Part shown: piece by piece, positions 1-6,717 of the stretch | How the letters are laid out: each line of letters opens with the position of its first letter | Position numbering within the stretch: the first letter of the stretch is position 1 | Source: a virus | Reading direction: 5' to 3' (one strand) | Virus record (IMG/VR): IMGVR_UViG_3300030389_001862 | Coordinates: 1-23,083 of that record | Length of the DNA: 23,083 nt | The notes under the pieces: generated by a model | Seen by the model: only the letters and a program-made list of their open reading frames with translations | The model's database searches: none | Told to the model about the DNA's origin: nothing | Program-made: the position numbers and the translations under genes

Positions 1-82
1 TATATGCTTCATGGTTGTGAGTATATTCTCTTCTTACCCAACATTTAAAATGTGGGATATTACTTTGTAAATAGGGCATAAG
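1..82. other. short intergenic stretch after the last basic-protein gene
   Basis: No gene is visible. An imperfect hairpin at 37-56 (CCC-A-ACAT pairing with ATGT-GGG) lacks a following run of T on the minus strand, so it is not a convincing terminator. The TGTGGGATAT stretch at 51-60 resembles one half of the 18-bp palindrome found upstream in the window, but the other half is poor. Confidence 0.3.
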
Positions 83-310
83 TTAGGCTCTACCGCCTCT
101 TTTCATTTTCTTAACCGCACCGCCTTTGGCATAACCTTTTTTCTTCATGCCAGCTGCGCCGCCTTTAGCAAAACCCTTCTTTTTCATACCAGCAGCACCG
201 CCGCCCATCATTTTTCTGACAGCCCCGCCTTTTTTCATTTTAGTGGCGTTTCTTACAACTGAACCACCTTTATTCATTTTTTTTGCAAAACCTTTTTTCT
301 TCATAGCCAT
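83..310 (-). CDS. Lys/Gly-rich repeat protein (75 aa)
   Basis: Unknown function. The protein is made of lysine clusters (KKKGFAK, KKKGYAK) alternating with glycine pairs (GGSVV, GGAV, GGAAG) and is strongly basic, with almost no acidic residue. A 13-residue unit GGAAGMKKKGFAK occurs twice in tandem. A strong Shine-Dalgarno (AAGGAG) lies before the ATG at 310. It is the last of a run of small basic proteins and sits 14 bases after its neighbour. Composition suggests binding to nucleic acid or to an acidic partner, for instance packaged with the genome, but this is inference. The ORF is probably real because of the ribosome site and synonymous divergence between its repeats. Confidence 0.7.
   Translation of the reverse strand: MAMKKKGFAKKMNKGGSVVRNATKMKKGGAVRKMMGGGAAGMKKKGFAKGGAAGMKKKGYAKGGAVKKMKRGGRA
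125..202 (-). repeat. two tandem 39-bp units inside the Lys/Gly-rich gene
   Basis: Units at 125-163 and 164-202 each encode GGAAGMKKKG(F/Y)AK. Several differences between the two copies are synonymous (AAA/AAG, GGC/GGT, GCA/GCT) and only one changes the residue (F to Y), which suggests an old duplication kept at the protein level. Confidence 0.7.
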
Positions 311-324
311 TTTATTTCTCCTTT

Positions 325-705
325 TTAAGTGCTAACAGATCCTTTAGTTTTTTTTCTTCTATTTGCCATGACAACGCCACAACCTCTTGCTACAACCGTC
401 CCCGGACTTGTTTTGCCGTTATATGGACGTTTTGCTTTTGTTCTTGTTACTGCACCACCGTTTTCCATTTTTCTAACCTTTGCCGCCGGTGTGTTACTTA
501 CGACTGTTTTACCTTTTGAACCCGCCTTTTTCTTTTTTCTTGCGGTAGACGCTCTTTGAGCCTGCGTTAAACTGTTAGCTTTTGATCTTGGTAAACAACG
601 GTCTGGGTTCTTCTTATCTTTTGATGTCCCACATTTTCCCTTGATTTTCCCATCAGTTCCTATGCGAACCCAGTCTTGTTTAACCCAATCTTTAAGTGCG
701 CCCAT
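325..705 (-). CDS. small basic phage protein with CGTSKDKKNPDRC region (126 aa)
   Basis: Function unknown. The N-terminal 60 residues (DWVRIGTDGKIKGKCGTSK..NPDRCLPRSKANSLT) look like a compact conserved domain with two cysteines that I associate with small proteins of marine phages. The rest is a lysine-rich linker carrying KMENGGAV and a C-terminal segment with GRK-type clusters. Its ATG at 705 overlaps the previous stop by one base (TAATG), so translation is probably coupled. The GGAV element recurs in several proteins of this genome. A role as a virion or DNA-associated protein is inferred from composition and from its place after the head genes. Confidence 0.75.
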   Translation of the reverse strand: MGALKDWVKQDWVRIGTDGKIKGKCGTSKDKKNPDRCLPRSKANSLTQAQRASTARKKKKAGSKGKTVVSNTPAAKVRKMENGGAVTRTKAKRPYNGKTSPGTVVARGCGVVMANRRKKTKGSVST

Positions 706-926
706 TATTTTTTACCTTTTGCCCCTTTAGCATAATTAGGGTCCTTACAATATTTTGAAGCCGCCATATTTGCATAAGCACTTGGATATGTATCAAAAGT
801 TCTTTTAGCCCAAGCTTTGCCTGCTGGGCAAATCTTACTACCTTTGCTTTTAGCCGCCCCACCTTTTTTAAAGTATGTGACTTTAGGCTTAGATGGTTTG
901 GGTCCAGTTCTAACTGCTGATCTCAT
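705..926 (-). CDS. small basic protein with YPSAYAN motif (73 aa)
   Basis: Function unknown. The protein opens with a Pro/Lys-rich tail, then YFKKGGAAKSKG, then a conserved-looking core (KICPAGKAWAKRTFDTYPSA, followed by YANMAASKYCKD) with two cysteines, and ends in KGAKGKK. Similar WPSAYAS/YPSAYAN cores are known to me from small phage proteins, but no activity is established. ATG at 926 overlaps the upstream stop by four bases (ATGA), typical of coupled translation. It belongs to the basic-protein island. Confidence 0.75.
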   Translation of the reverse strand: MRSAVRTGPKPSKPKVTYFKKGGAAKSKGSKICPAGKAWAKRTFDTYPSAYANMAASKYCKDPNYAKGAKGKK

Positions 927-1213
927 GCTTGCCTCGCTTTCCTAATTTGTTCTTTGCCTTTTTTGAATATGCTTGCTACCTCTGTTTTACCCATAACTTT
1001 CGCCCTTTGTTCCCCAACTGTCAAGATTTGTATTTTTCTTGCAAAAGGTTTTTTAATTTTTTTAACTTTAGCGACTGTCGCTCTAGCATCTGCTGGAGTA
1101 GCGAATTTAATTCTAACTGTATCTTTAGGGTTCTCGTCAGTGTACAAACGTCTATCAGAACCTTTTGGTTTTTTTCCTGTTCCAACTTTAGGATCTTTTT
1201 TTCTTTTTACCAT
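923..1213 (-). CDS. conserved basic protein (96 aa)
   Basis: Function unknown. A lysine-rich N-terminus (MVKRKKDPKVGTGKKPKG) precedes a well-ordered region (RRLYTDENPKDTVRIKFATP and VGEQRAKVMGK) that reads like a genuine folded domain rather than low complexity. The start at 1213 overlaps the end of the preceding gene by 26 bases and no good Shine-Dalgarno precedes it, so it may rely on coupling. It shares the basic composition of its neighbours but is less repetitive. Confidence 0.75.
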   Translation of the reverse strand: MVKRKKDPKVGTGKKPKGSDRRLYTDENPKDTVRIKFATPADARATVAKVKKIKKPFARKIQILTVGEQRAKVMGKTEVASIFKKGKEQIRKARQA

Positions 1214-1337
1214 TTTTATATCTTTTGCTTTGATCTTTTTTAATTTTTGTCAAAACTTTTGCCTGTTTTGCATGTAACTTAGACGCTTTTTTCAAACCGC
1301 CTATGACTTTTTTTAATGGTTTTGTATAATGAGGCAC
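1188..1337 (-). CDS. short Lys-rich protein, GTG start (49 aa)
   Basis: The best start is the GTG at 1337: it follows TAGGAGTAAA at good spacing and overlaps the upstream TAG by one base. Longer versions of the frame run into the preceding gene and lack a ribosome site. The product (PHYTKPLKKVIGGLKKASKL then HAKQAKVLTKIKK, ending KKKKRS) is predicted helical and almost wholly basic, with one acidic residue. Function unknown; an amphipathic, DNA- or membrane-binding peptide is possible. Confidence 0.65.
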   Translation of the reverse strand: MPHYTKPLKKVIGGLKKASKLHAKQAKVLTKIKKDQSKRYKNGKKKKRS

Positions 1338-1543
1338 TACTTTACTCCTATGAAAATAAACACTATTGAAATAAGTTGAAGGACAACGCCTGCTATCAAA
1401 GCCCAAACCCTTCTATCTATTTTATCTACTTGAGCTTGTAAATGTGATATGTGATTGCTCTCAAGTCTTTGAATAATTTCTTCAAGAACAGCCATTCTTT
1501 TATCTAAGTTATGCAGTATGTCTTTTTCTCTTTTAGTAGCCAT
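1337..1543 (-). CDS. coiled-coil protein with C-terminal membrane helix, XhlA-like (68 aa)
   Basis: Residues 1-45 form a heptad-like charged helix (KREKDILHNLDKRMAVLEEI then IQRLESNHISHLQAQVDKI), followed by one hydrophobic segment (WALIAGVVLQLISIVFIFIG) that ends the protein. This layout matches XhlA-type hemolysin/lysis accessory proteins, which sit in the inner membrane. The ATG at 1543 overlaps the previous TGA (TGATG); a frame start four codons earlier is less likely. It could be a lysis accessory placed apart from the holin cassette, or a membrane anchor of unknown role. Confidence 0.65.
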   Translation of the reverse strand: MATKREKDILHNLDKRMAVLEEIIQRLESNHISHLQAQVDKIDRRVWALIAGVVLQLISIVFIFIGVK

Positions 1544-1827
1544 CAACACTTCCACCTTCTTCTCGCTTGTCTTAATCTACTATTTGGATTAGCGGCCGCC
1601 TTTGGAAACTTTTTCATCTGTCCCGCGCTTCTAGCACAATATGACTTTCTTCTTTTTGCAGCAGCTGATCCTTTTTTTACTTTGCCAGTAACAGCGGTTT
1701 TAAGCTTGCTGCCGGGATTAGCACGACGATATGCTTTCACCCCAGCTTCGGTCATCCCCGCCCCAGACTTTGTGGGGCGGAAGTTTTTTTTGTTGCGCGG
1801 CGGCATTTTTGATTTACGCCTAGACAC
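1543..1827 (-). CDS. small basic Cys-containing phage protein (94 aa)
   Basis: Function unknown. The core SGAGMTEAGVKAYRRANPGS, KLKTAVTGKVKKGSAAAKRR and SYCARSAGQMKKFPKAA, ending RRRWKC, belongs to a recognisable type of short basic protein found in marine phages; cysteines lie near residue 63 and at the C-terminus. The GTG at 1827 has AGGTGAT upstream; an ATG at 1806 is an alternative that would remove seven residues. It begins the seven-gene basic island, directly after two probable virion surface proteins. A virion or DNA-packing role is only inferred. Confidence 0.7.
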   Translation of the reverse strand: MSRRKSKMPPRNKKNFRPTKSGAGMTEAGVKAYRRANPGSKLKTAVTGKVKKGSAAAKRRKSYCARSAGQMKKFPKAAANPNSRLRQARRRWKC

Positions 1828-1834
1828 AGATCAC

Positions 1835-2107
1835 CTAGTTAAAGAAAAAAGTTACTGCTGTGATATTTGTTAATGTACCAACAAATATATCGCTAACTCT
1901 TATACCCTCAGCAGGGATGTTAACAGAGTGTGTGTCAGAAGCGTTAAAATCTAAATCTAAGACCGTAGCACCTCCACTTCCATCTGTAACGGTAAGTCGT
2001 GGAGTGCCCGATGCCGTTTTAAGCTGTATCTGTCTAATACGAGCTGGACCAACAGCGAGAGAACCCGTGCCAGTAATCCGTTTCGTCCTTACGTCAGAAC
2101 CTGCCAT
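1835..2107 (-). CDS. small beta-rich protein, probable virion component (90 aa)
   Basis: No family recognised. The sequence is rich in T, V, G and alternating hydrophobics (RIRQIQLKTASGTPRLTVTD, then GATVLDLDF, ending NITAVTFFFN), typical of a small all-beta fold. It has a good Shine-Dalgarno (AGGAGG) before ATG 2107 and follows another beta-rich protein by 12 bases. Placement after the capsid gene and terminator suggests a head decoration or tail-associated protein made from its own transcript. Confidence in the gene is high and in the role low. Confidence 0.75.
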   Translation of the reverse strand: MAGSDVRTKRITGTGSLAVGPARIRQIQLKTASGTPRLTVTDGSGGATVLDLDFNASDTHSVNIPAEGIRVSDIFVGTLTNITAVTFFFN

Positions 2108-2119
2108 TAAAGCCTCCTA

Positions 2120-2626
2120 TTATTGGTCAGCAAAAGCTGGAGCGTCTTCAGAGACTACGTTACCCCAAATGTAGTAGTTTGTGCTGTCTTTACCTACTAT
2201 ATTTATTTCCATGCTACCAAAATCAGTTAATGTTAACTTGGAATTACTACTTCCGTTTGCATAAACACTTACATTGTCAGCGTTTGTATCTAAATGCTGT
2301 ACATTACCTAAGAAAAAATTAGAGTTACCCGGAGTAACAATAATTAAATTTTCTGCTTCCTCTGCGGCTCCTGCATATATAAATTTAAAAGTAGCCCCTG
2401 CGACTGGTGCTGGTAGCGTTATTGTTCTATTAGACGCAAGTGCTGGAACTGCAAGAACTCTTCCACTATGTGTTGCATTATCAAGAGTTTTGTCTTCGTC
2501 CCCTAACGCAACCGGTGCATCACCCATAGTAATAACTTCTGTAATTGTTCCAGTGGATGCGTTTTTACTTATAGTTTTAATTGTGCTCTCAGACCTGATT
2601 GGACCTGAAAAGGTTGTATTGGCCAT
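2120..2626 (-). CDS. probable virion surface protein (168 aa)
   Basis: The protein begins MANTTFSGPIRSESTIKTI and is a Ser/Thr/Asn/Ala-rich beta protein with repeated short strands (TITLPAPVAGATFKFIYAGA; NLIIVTPGNSNFFLGN; SKLTLTDFGSMEINIVG). I recognise the 'FSGP.RSE' opening from structural proteins near the capsid genes of marine phages, but no biochemical role is known to me. Translation starts at ATG 2626 after AAGGAG. It is the first gene after the capsid terminator, so it probably has its own promoter; a TATAAT lies at 2682-2687 on the minus strand without a clear -35. Confidence 0.75.
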   Translation of the reverse strand: MANTTFSGPIRSESTIKTISKNASTGTITEVITMGDAPVALGDEDKTLDNATHSGRVLAVPALASNRTITLPAPVAGATFKFIYAGAAEEAENLIIVTPGNSNFFLGNVQHLDTNADNVSVYANGSSNSKLTLTDFGSMEINIVGKDSTNYYIWGNVVSEDAPAFADQ

Positions 2627-2690
2627 GTCAATCTCCTTGTCTTGGCAAATGTCGAAGTTAATTCTTCGTCAAGGTAATTCTATTATACAT

Positions 2691-2717
2691 AAAAAAAAGG
2701 GGCTGAAAAGCCCCTTT
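2691..2717 (-). terminator. rho-independent terminator after the capsid gene
   Basis: A perfect 9-bp stem (AAAGGGGCT / AGCCCCTTT) with a four-base loop is followed on the minus strand by a run of T (the A run at 2691-2698). It lies 19 bases after the stop of the capsid gene and separates the head operon from the downstream genes. Confidence 0.9.
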
Positions 2718-2735
2718 AATTATATGTGGTTGTTT

Positions 2736-3641
2736 TTATGCACCCGGAGTTGCAAATACACATCTCCAGTCAGATACACCAAAACTATAACGCTCTCTAG
2801 CTTTGAACCTCATGTTACCTGTGTCAAAGTCGCCTTCCATAGCAGTCTTGATAGGTGAACGGTTGAAGTATTTAAAACCATTAGGAGCATCTGTCTTAAT
2901 GAAGAACGCATCTGTATCTGTTAAGAAATGGTTTACAACGGCACCTTCCGGTAACATTCCCATGTTCTTAATAGCGTTTGCGTCGTTATCTGAAGTTCCT
3001 ACCCTTAAATTACTGTTGAGAACTCTTTCTGCAATAAACTGTAACTCTTTTGGAATTATTAGTTTCATGCCTCTCACAGCAATCTTTAAGCCCCTCTCAT
3101 CCTTAAAACCTGCAATGTCAATCAACATCTGCTCTAATGATGTCTCATTTAAGTCAGAAGCCACTGATAATATGTTGCTCTGGTTGCCGTTGATGGTTGG
3201 GTGGGATGCAGACGCTAACGCAGCTCCGTCACCGATAGCACTAGATGTACTAAAAGCATTGTTCAAAATGGCAGCAGCTTTGATCTGCTTAGTTTGTGCC
3301 ATAGATCTAGCTAATGCTTTTGTGTATCTACTTGCAAGTCTGTCATAAAGATTATCTTCAATAGCTTCTTCTGTTATTGAGAAAGCTAATGCAATAGTCT
3401 CATGTGTGTACCTTGCAGTAAATGTCTCTTGTGCATCGTCAAAACTAACAGCTCCACCTTCTGATTTAGTCGGTGCAGTTGAGAAGCCTGCTAACATCAC
3501 TTCTTCTTCAAACGCTCTATCTGATGATTCTTCTTCGAAGAACTCAGCATGCTCGTTTTCATACCTGTCGTATTCAAGCCCAAATAAGGCGTTTAGACCG
3601 GGCTCTAGCTCTTTCGCTAGTTGTGCTCTTGATATAGCCAT
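2736..3641 (-). CDS. major capsid protein (301 aa)
   Basis: Builds the phage head. The length, abundance-type context (scaffold and GroES-like gene just upstream, terminator just downstream) and features such as TFTARYTHETIALAFSITEE, GMKLIIPKELQFIAERVL and the C-terminal GNMRFKARERYSFGVSDW fit HK97-fold capsid proteins of the Mu-gpT-like type. No protease domain is fused and none is visible nearby, so an N-terminal cleaved delta region is not evident. A strong ribosome site (AAGGAG) precedes ATG 3641. A KSEGGAVSF element near residue 60 resembles the GGAV motifs of other proteins here, perhaps by chance. Confidence 0.88.
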   Translation of the reverse strand: MAISRAQLAKELEPGLNALFGLEYDRYENEHAEFFEEESSDRAFEEEVMLAGFSTAPTKSEGGAVSFDDAQETFTARYTHETIALAFSITEEAIEDNLYDRLASRYTKALARSMAQTKQIKAAAILNNAFSTSSAIGDGAALASASHPTINGNQSNILSVASDLNETSLEQMLIDIAGFKDERGLKIAVRGMKLIIPKELQFIAERVLNSNLRVGTSDNDANAIKNMGMLPEGAVVNHFLTDTDAFFIKTDAPNGFKYFNRSPIKTAMEGDFDTGNMRFKARERYSFGVSDWRCVFATPGA

Positions 3642-3653
3642 ACTCTACTCTCC

Positions 3654-4286
3654 TTATATACCAGCATTGTCTGCTGTATTAACAGCAGCTGCAAAGCCTG
3701 AGTTAAAGTGTCCTAGAAGACGCACAATATACTGATGACCCACTGCTGAGTAATCTGTGTTTCCTTCGTCTTCATACAACCCTACGATTCTGACATCCAA
3801 AGTACCTGTTGTTGCAGCTGTTGAAATGTCAAGCATATCAGTGGATTGACCTGTGTTGGTGCTACCATTGTTTACGCTTGCCATCGTAGCGTTTGCAAAA
3901 ACGTCTGCTAAGGCTGTCGCTCTATTTGTGTTCGTTCCATCTGCAACCACAGTAAATAATTGCATTGGATTGTCATATACAAACGCCTTAATAGGGAAGT
4001 TTGTATCAACACTGACATTGTTTGATCCCGGCCAAAAGTTTTTAAATGTTGTCTTTTTTGTGCCTGAGTCGACATATTCAACACCATAAAAAACCCCTAA
4101 CGGGCTGACCGCTTGGTCGGTTATGTCTATGACACCCGCCGCAGTAGGAATAACAATACCACCTTGGAAAATAGCATTTGTGTTGTTTGACGCAATTTCG
4201 TACTGTGTTGTACCAGTAGTGTTAGCGGCAGAACCTGTTAAACCTATTGGACGTAAACCATAGCCACCTGATAAATTATTAGCCAT
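3654..4286 (-). CDS. probable head decoration/structural protein (210 aa)
   Basis: Family not firmly known. It begins MANNLSGGYGLRPIG and is rich in Asn, Thr, Gly and Ala, with a conserved-looking FYGVEYVDS...NFWPG segment and a C-terminal VGHQYIVRLLGHFNSGF. I associate this 'GYG.RP.' type with structural proteins located directly before the capsid gene in marine podoviruses. It has a Shine-Dalgarno (CGGAG) before ATG 4286 and ends 12 bases before the capsid start, so both are probably made from one message. It may cap or stabilise capsomers. Confidence 0.78.
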   Translation of the reverse strand: MANNLSGGYGLRPIGLTGSAANTTGTTQYEIASNNTNAIFQGGIVIPTAAGVIDITDQAVSPLGVFYGVEYVDSGTKKTTFKNFWPGSNNVSVDTNFPIKAFVYDNPMQLFTVVADGTNTNRATALADVFANATMASVNNGSTNTGQSTDMLDISTAATTGTLDVRIVGLYEDEGNTDYSAVGHQYIVRLLGHFNSGFAAAVNTADNAGI

Positions 4287-4310
4287 TTAAGTCTCCGTTT
4301 AAGATTAAAA

Positions 4311-4796
4311 TTAAGATTTTTTCCCTCCAAAAGTTACGCGAGACTGACGATCTGGTCTACTGATTGTCATAGTAGAGTGTGCATTTTCCCTCATCATATC
4401 CTGATCCACCGCTTCCATTTGATCCCGGCTTCTATCACTAAAGTATGCCGTTCTCTCTGCGACTGTCTCAAGAGGTATGCGAGCTAAAACTAATCCACCG
4501 ACTCCAAAAACTCCTTCATATTTACCTGAGTCCACTACGGGTGCTTCAAAATCTGGAAATTCATCTTTTCTTACGAGTTCCCAACCTTCTCGTAATTTAG
4601 CTGAAATATTCTTAGTATCGTCAAAGCCTCTTGTCTCAGCTCTGATCCAACGATGTTTAAAGCCATCAGGTGCAGGGGGAGCGTCTAACATAGACGGCGG
4701 AGCCCACGGTTTCCTTGCAGCTGTCTTTTCTCTTGTCTTTGATGTGCGTGAAGCTCTTTCAATAGATCCCTCAAACATTTCGTTTTGCTTTTCCAT
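4311..4796 (-). CDS. hypothetical head-module protein (161 aa)
   Basis: No family recognised. The N-terminal 35 residues are basic and Pro-rich; the central part (DGFKHRWIRAETRGFDDTKN, ISAKLREGWELVRKDEFPDF) reads like a folded alpha/beta domain, and the C-terminal tail is charged and ends TFGGKKS. It starts at ATG 4796, four bases after the scaffold stop, with the ribosome site inside the end of the scaffold gene. Its fixed place between scaffold and head proteins suggests a minor capsid or assembly role. Confidence 0.72.
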   Translation of the reverse strand: MEKQNEMFEGSIERASRTSKTREKTAARKPWAPPSMLDAPPAPDGFKHRWIRAETRGFDDTKNISAKLREGWELVRKDEFPDFEAPVVDSGKYEGVFGVGGLVLARIPLETVAERTAYFSDRSRDQMEAVDQDMMRENAHSTMTISRPDRQSRVTFGGKKS

Positions 4797-4800
4797 TTAA

Positions 4801-5709
4801 TTACTCCTTCACATATTTAGCGTATTCTTCTAAAGGAACGCCAAGTTTTTTTGCCAGTGCGACTTGCCTGTTGGTAAGCCTCACCTGTCTCTTCCCACTA
4901 CTGCGCCCAGTTGTTCTTGACGCTGAAGCAACATTCTGGACGACTTTTTTGCTTTGTGCGCCGTTAGCAAACTTATGAGGAAACTCTTCCCCCATACGCT
5001 TGTCTAATTCAGTATAGTAGTCATCACTCTTGGGGTCAATACCTTCTTGTTCTACCAAGTCCTTATGTATCCCAAAAGCTGCATAGGTCATGGCACTATC
5101 GTTGCCAAACCACTCATTCTTCTGTGCCCATGCCTGTGCCTTCGCATCAGGCTCTGGTGGCGGCGGTGCCGGCTGACGGGCAGGTTGTGGTGCCGGAGCA
5201 GCTGTTTGCGCCTCAGCGGCTTTATTTCGCTGTTCATTGGCCGCTTTTGCCTGTGCAGCTCTGTCAGCTTCTACCGCAAGCCTTGTCATTTCTTTTTGTG
5301 CAGCTACTGCGGCCTCTGTATCGCCTACTTCCATAGCAGCTCTAAGGTTTTGCTCTGTCTGCGCCAACTGTGACTCTACGCGACCTGAATACTGGTCAAC
5401 GTAGTTTGTGTCCATTTGATTAAGTTTTTGAGCTAACTCTTGGTTTTCTTGCTCTTTTTGTTTCGCGAAACGGAGCGCTTCTTCTGCGTTTTTTTCGGCT
5501 TCACGCATTTTTTTGGTAAGACGGTTGATTCTTTTTGTGGTTTGGTTTTCGGCTTTTTTAAACTCGTCTTCAGTTTGCTGATCTTCTGCAACAGGCTCAA
5601 CTTGAACATCTTCAGTTTCAGCTTTATCTTCGACAGTAACTTCAACATCTTGTCCCTCGTCTTCTATTTGTAAATCTAGTTCTTCTTGTTTTTCTTTAGT
5701 GTTTGCCAT
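4801..5709 (-). CDS. scaffolding protein (302 aa)
   Basis: Directs capsid assembly and leaves the mature head. The sequence has the typical makeup: an acidic N-terminus (residues 8-55, D/E/Q/V-rich), a long heptad coiled coil (about 56-170, with KRINRLTKKMREAEKNAEEA), an Ala/Pro/Gln hinge (about 170-195), and a basic helical C-terminal region (RSSGKRQVRLTNRQVALAKK), where scaffolds usually bind capsid protein. It is placed upstream of the capsid gene and downstream of the co-chaperonin. No sequence family was matched, so the call rests on composition and context. Confidence 0.82.
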   Translation of the reverse strand: MANTKEKQEELDLQIEDEGQDVEVTVEDKAETEDVQVEPVAEDQQTEDEFKKAENQTTKRINRLTKKMREAEKNAEEALRFAKQKEQENQELAQKLNQMDTNYVDQYSGRVESQLAQTEQNLRAAMEVGDTEAAVAAQKEMTRLAVEADRAAQAKAANEQRNKAAEAQTAAPAPQPARQPAPPPPEPDAKAQAWAQKNEWFGNDSAMTYAAFGIHKDLVEQEGIDPKSDDYYTELDKRMGEEFPHKFANGAQSKKVVQNVASASRTTGRSSGKRQVRLTNRQVALAKKLGVPLEEYAKYVKE

Positions 5710-5718
5710 TTTTATCCT

Positions 5719-6132
5719 CTAGTAGTGTAAAACGTCTTCCGGGTCCAATATCTTGGCTAAAATCTCATCATCGTTCAAAATTCTTACTTCTCCGCCATCT
5801 ATTTTAAATCGTGATCCGGAATATCTTGCAAACATAACCCAGTCTTTTTCTGCGCACCACGGTCCTGACGGAAACTTTGTTTCATCTTTGTAAGCCAAAG
5901 GCCCAGCTTTCAGCACATAACCAACTTGTGTAGACACCTGACCTTCTTCTATTAGCTTATCCGGCAATAAAATACCGCCCTCTGTTTTACCTTTTCCCCT
6001 GTATGGCAGTATAAGAAGCCTCCAGCCTGTTGGAGAAGGCATACGGTCTAATAGTGTACTGCTGATTAAAGAGGGGTCTAGGACGCGATCTTTCGGATCT
6101 ACATAGGTTTCTTCCAAACCATTCTCAGTCAT
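5719..6132 (-). CDS. GroES-like co-chaperonin (137 aa)
   Basis: Predicted to cap the host GroEL ring and help fold phage proteins, as gp31 does for the T4 capsid protein. After a 32-residue extension, PTGWRLLILPYRG (34-46) matches the first strand of Cpn10, GKTEGGILLP (48-57) matches the mobile loop that contacts GroEL, and QVGYVLKAGP (69-78), DWVMFARYSG and VRILNDDEILAKI follow the family order. It is longer than bacterial GroES (about 95 aa) through the N-terminal extension and an insertion near 80-95. ATG 6132 overlaps the previous gene by eight bases. Its place beside the scaffold suggests the capsid protein as client. Confidence 0.85.
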   Translation of the reverse strand: MTENGLEETYVDPKDRVLDPSLISSTLLDRMPSPTGWRLLILPYRGKGKTEGGILLPDKLIEEGQVSTQVGYVLKAGPLAYKDETKFPSGPWCAEKDWVMFARYSGSRFKIDGGEVRILNDDEILAKILDPEDVLHY

Positions 6133-6328
6133 CGTCTACCTCTTGTCTGTTTAATAAATCTTTTATTTCGTTCTCAACGTATTCTAATGCTTCCATCTCG
6201 CCCATCATCTGTTTGTAATGCTCCATACTCTTAATCGAGTTATGTCTCAAAACATTTTCGACGATGTTTCTTCTTTCATTTATAACGCGAAAAACAGCTT
6301 CTGCAAGATAAATCTCACTTTTTGCCAT
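6125..6328 (-). CDS. small helical hypothetical protein (67 aa)
   Basis: No function known. The protein is helical and charged (KSEIYLAEAVFRVINERRNI, SMEHYKQMMGEMEALEYVEN) with a C-terminal acidic tail; it could be a short coiled-coil dimer. GAGG lies before ATG 6328, and the gene overlaps the GroES-like gene by eight bases, so the two are translated together. Such small proteins next to the portal/scaffold genes may be assembly factors, but nothing in the sequence proves it. Confidence 0.72.
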   Translation of the reverse strand: MAKSEIYLAEAVFRVINERRNIVENVLRHNSIKSMEHYKQMMGEMEALEYVENEIKDLLNRQEVDDD

Positions 6329-6345
6329 AAAAACCTCATATCTTC

Positions 6346-6495
6346 TTATTCTGTCTTATATTCTCTCATACTTTCGCACATAGGACAGACATAATCAACA
6401 AATTTCATCATACCTCCAAAAGGTATGGGCTCTTCTACCTCTCTTGGTACAAAAGCCATTTTATGTATGTAACAGATTTCATCTTCTTGCGGCAT
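6346..6495 (-). CDS. tiny CxxC zinc-ribbon-like protein (49 aa)
   Basis: Begins MPQEDEICYIHKMAFVPREV and ends near FVDYVCPMCESMREYKTE. A C-x2-H pair (residues 8 and 11) and a C-x2-C pair (37 and 40), separated by about 25 residues, would suit a single zinc site, as in small zinc ribbons. AAGGA lies seven bases before the ATG. The start lies within the end of the preceding 33-residue frame (17-base overlap). Role unknown; nucleic-acid or protein binding is possible. Confidence 0.62.
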   Translation of the reverse strand: MPQEDEICYIHKMAFVPREVEEPIPFGGMMKFVDYVCPMCESMREYKTE

Positions 6496-6580
6496 TTTTT
6501 ATTCCTTCAACATGCTTCCTGTAAAAATAATTACCTATTTTATTAAAAAACTTAAAAAGTTCCAAGTTCACTCTTGTCAT
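6479..6580 (-). CDS. 33-residue peptide (possible gene)
   Basis: The frame starts at an ATG that overlaps the stop of the preceding small gene by four bases (ATGA) and encodes MTRVNLELFKFFNKIGNYFY followed by RKHVEGIKNAARR. It is amphipathic: a hydrophobic/aromatic first half and a basic tail. Coupled start and lack of any other use for the stretch favour a real gene, but the short length leaves it uncertain. Confidence 0.45.
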   Translation of the reverse strand: MTRVNLELFKFFNKIGNYFYRKHVEGIKNAARR

Positions 6581-6717
6581 ACTTTCCTCACAGTTTGCTT
6601 TGCTCTTCTAAAGTTTTTCTTCGTAGGGGCTCCTTTTGACCCTGCTTTGCGCATCCTCTCGCCACTACCGGCTGCAATCCTTTTTCTCTTTGCGTGTATG
6701 TTTTTATATAAACTCAT
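6577..6717 (-). CDS. short basic GSGERMRKAG protein (46 aa)
   Basis: Begins MSLYKNIHAKRKRIAAGSGE and continues RMRKAGSKGAPTKKNFRRAK. The segment KRxRIxxGSGERMRKxGxKGAPT is a pattern I recognise from very short conserved proteins of marine phages; no function is established. ATG 6717 overlaps the holin stop (ATGA), and the next small frame overlaps this stop in the same way, so the genes form a chain of coupled starts. The composition would suit nucleic-acid binding. Confidence 0.7.
   Translation of the reverse strand: MSLYKNIHAKRKRIAAGSGERMRKAGSKGAPTKKNFRRAKQTVRKV

Noticed and set aside
37-56. Terminator after the 75-aa gene
   Set aside because: The stem is broken by a bulge and no T-tract follows on the minus strand.
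1338-1406. Longer start for the 49-aa Lys-rich protein
   Set aside because: It overlaps the coiled-coil/TM gene by 70 bases and adds a Cys/Arg/Tyr segment unlike the rest; the GTG at 1337 has a good ribosome site.
2274-3348. Long plus-strand open frames (194 and 181 aa) across the capsid region
   Set aside because: They are antisense to well-supported minus-strand head genes, lack ribosome sites and show no domain-like sequence. The same holds for all other plus-strand frames.
5433-5648. Lys-rich 71-residue frame inside the scaffold gene
   Set aside because: It is an out-of-frame shadow of the scaffold coiled coil; its lysine content comes from A-rich codons.
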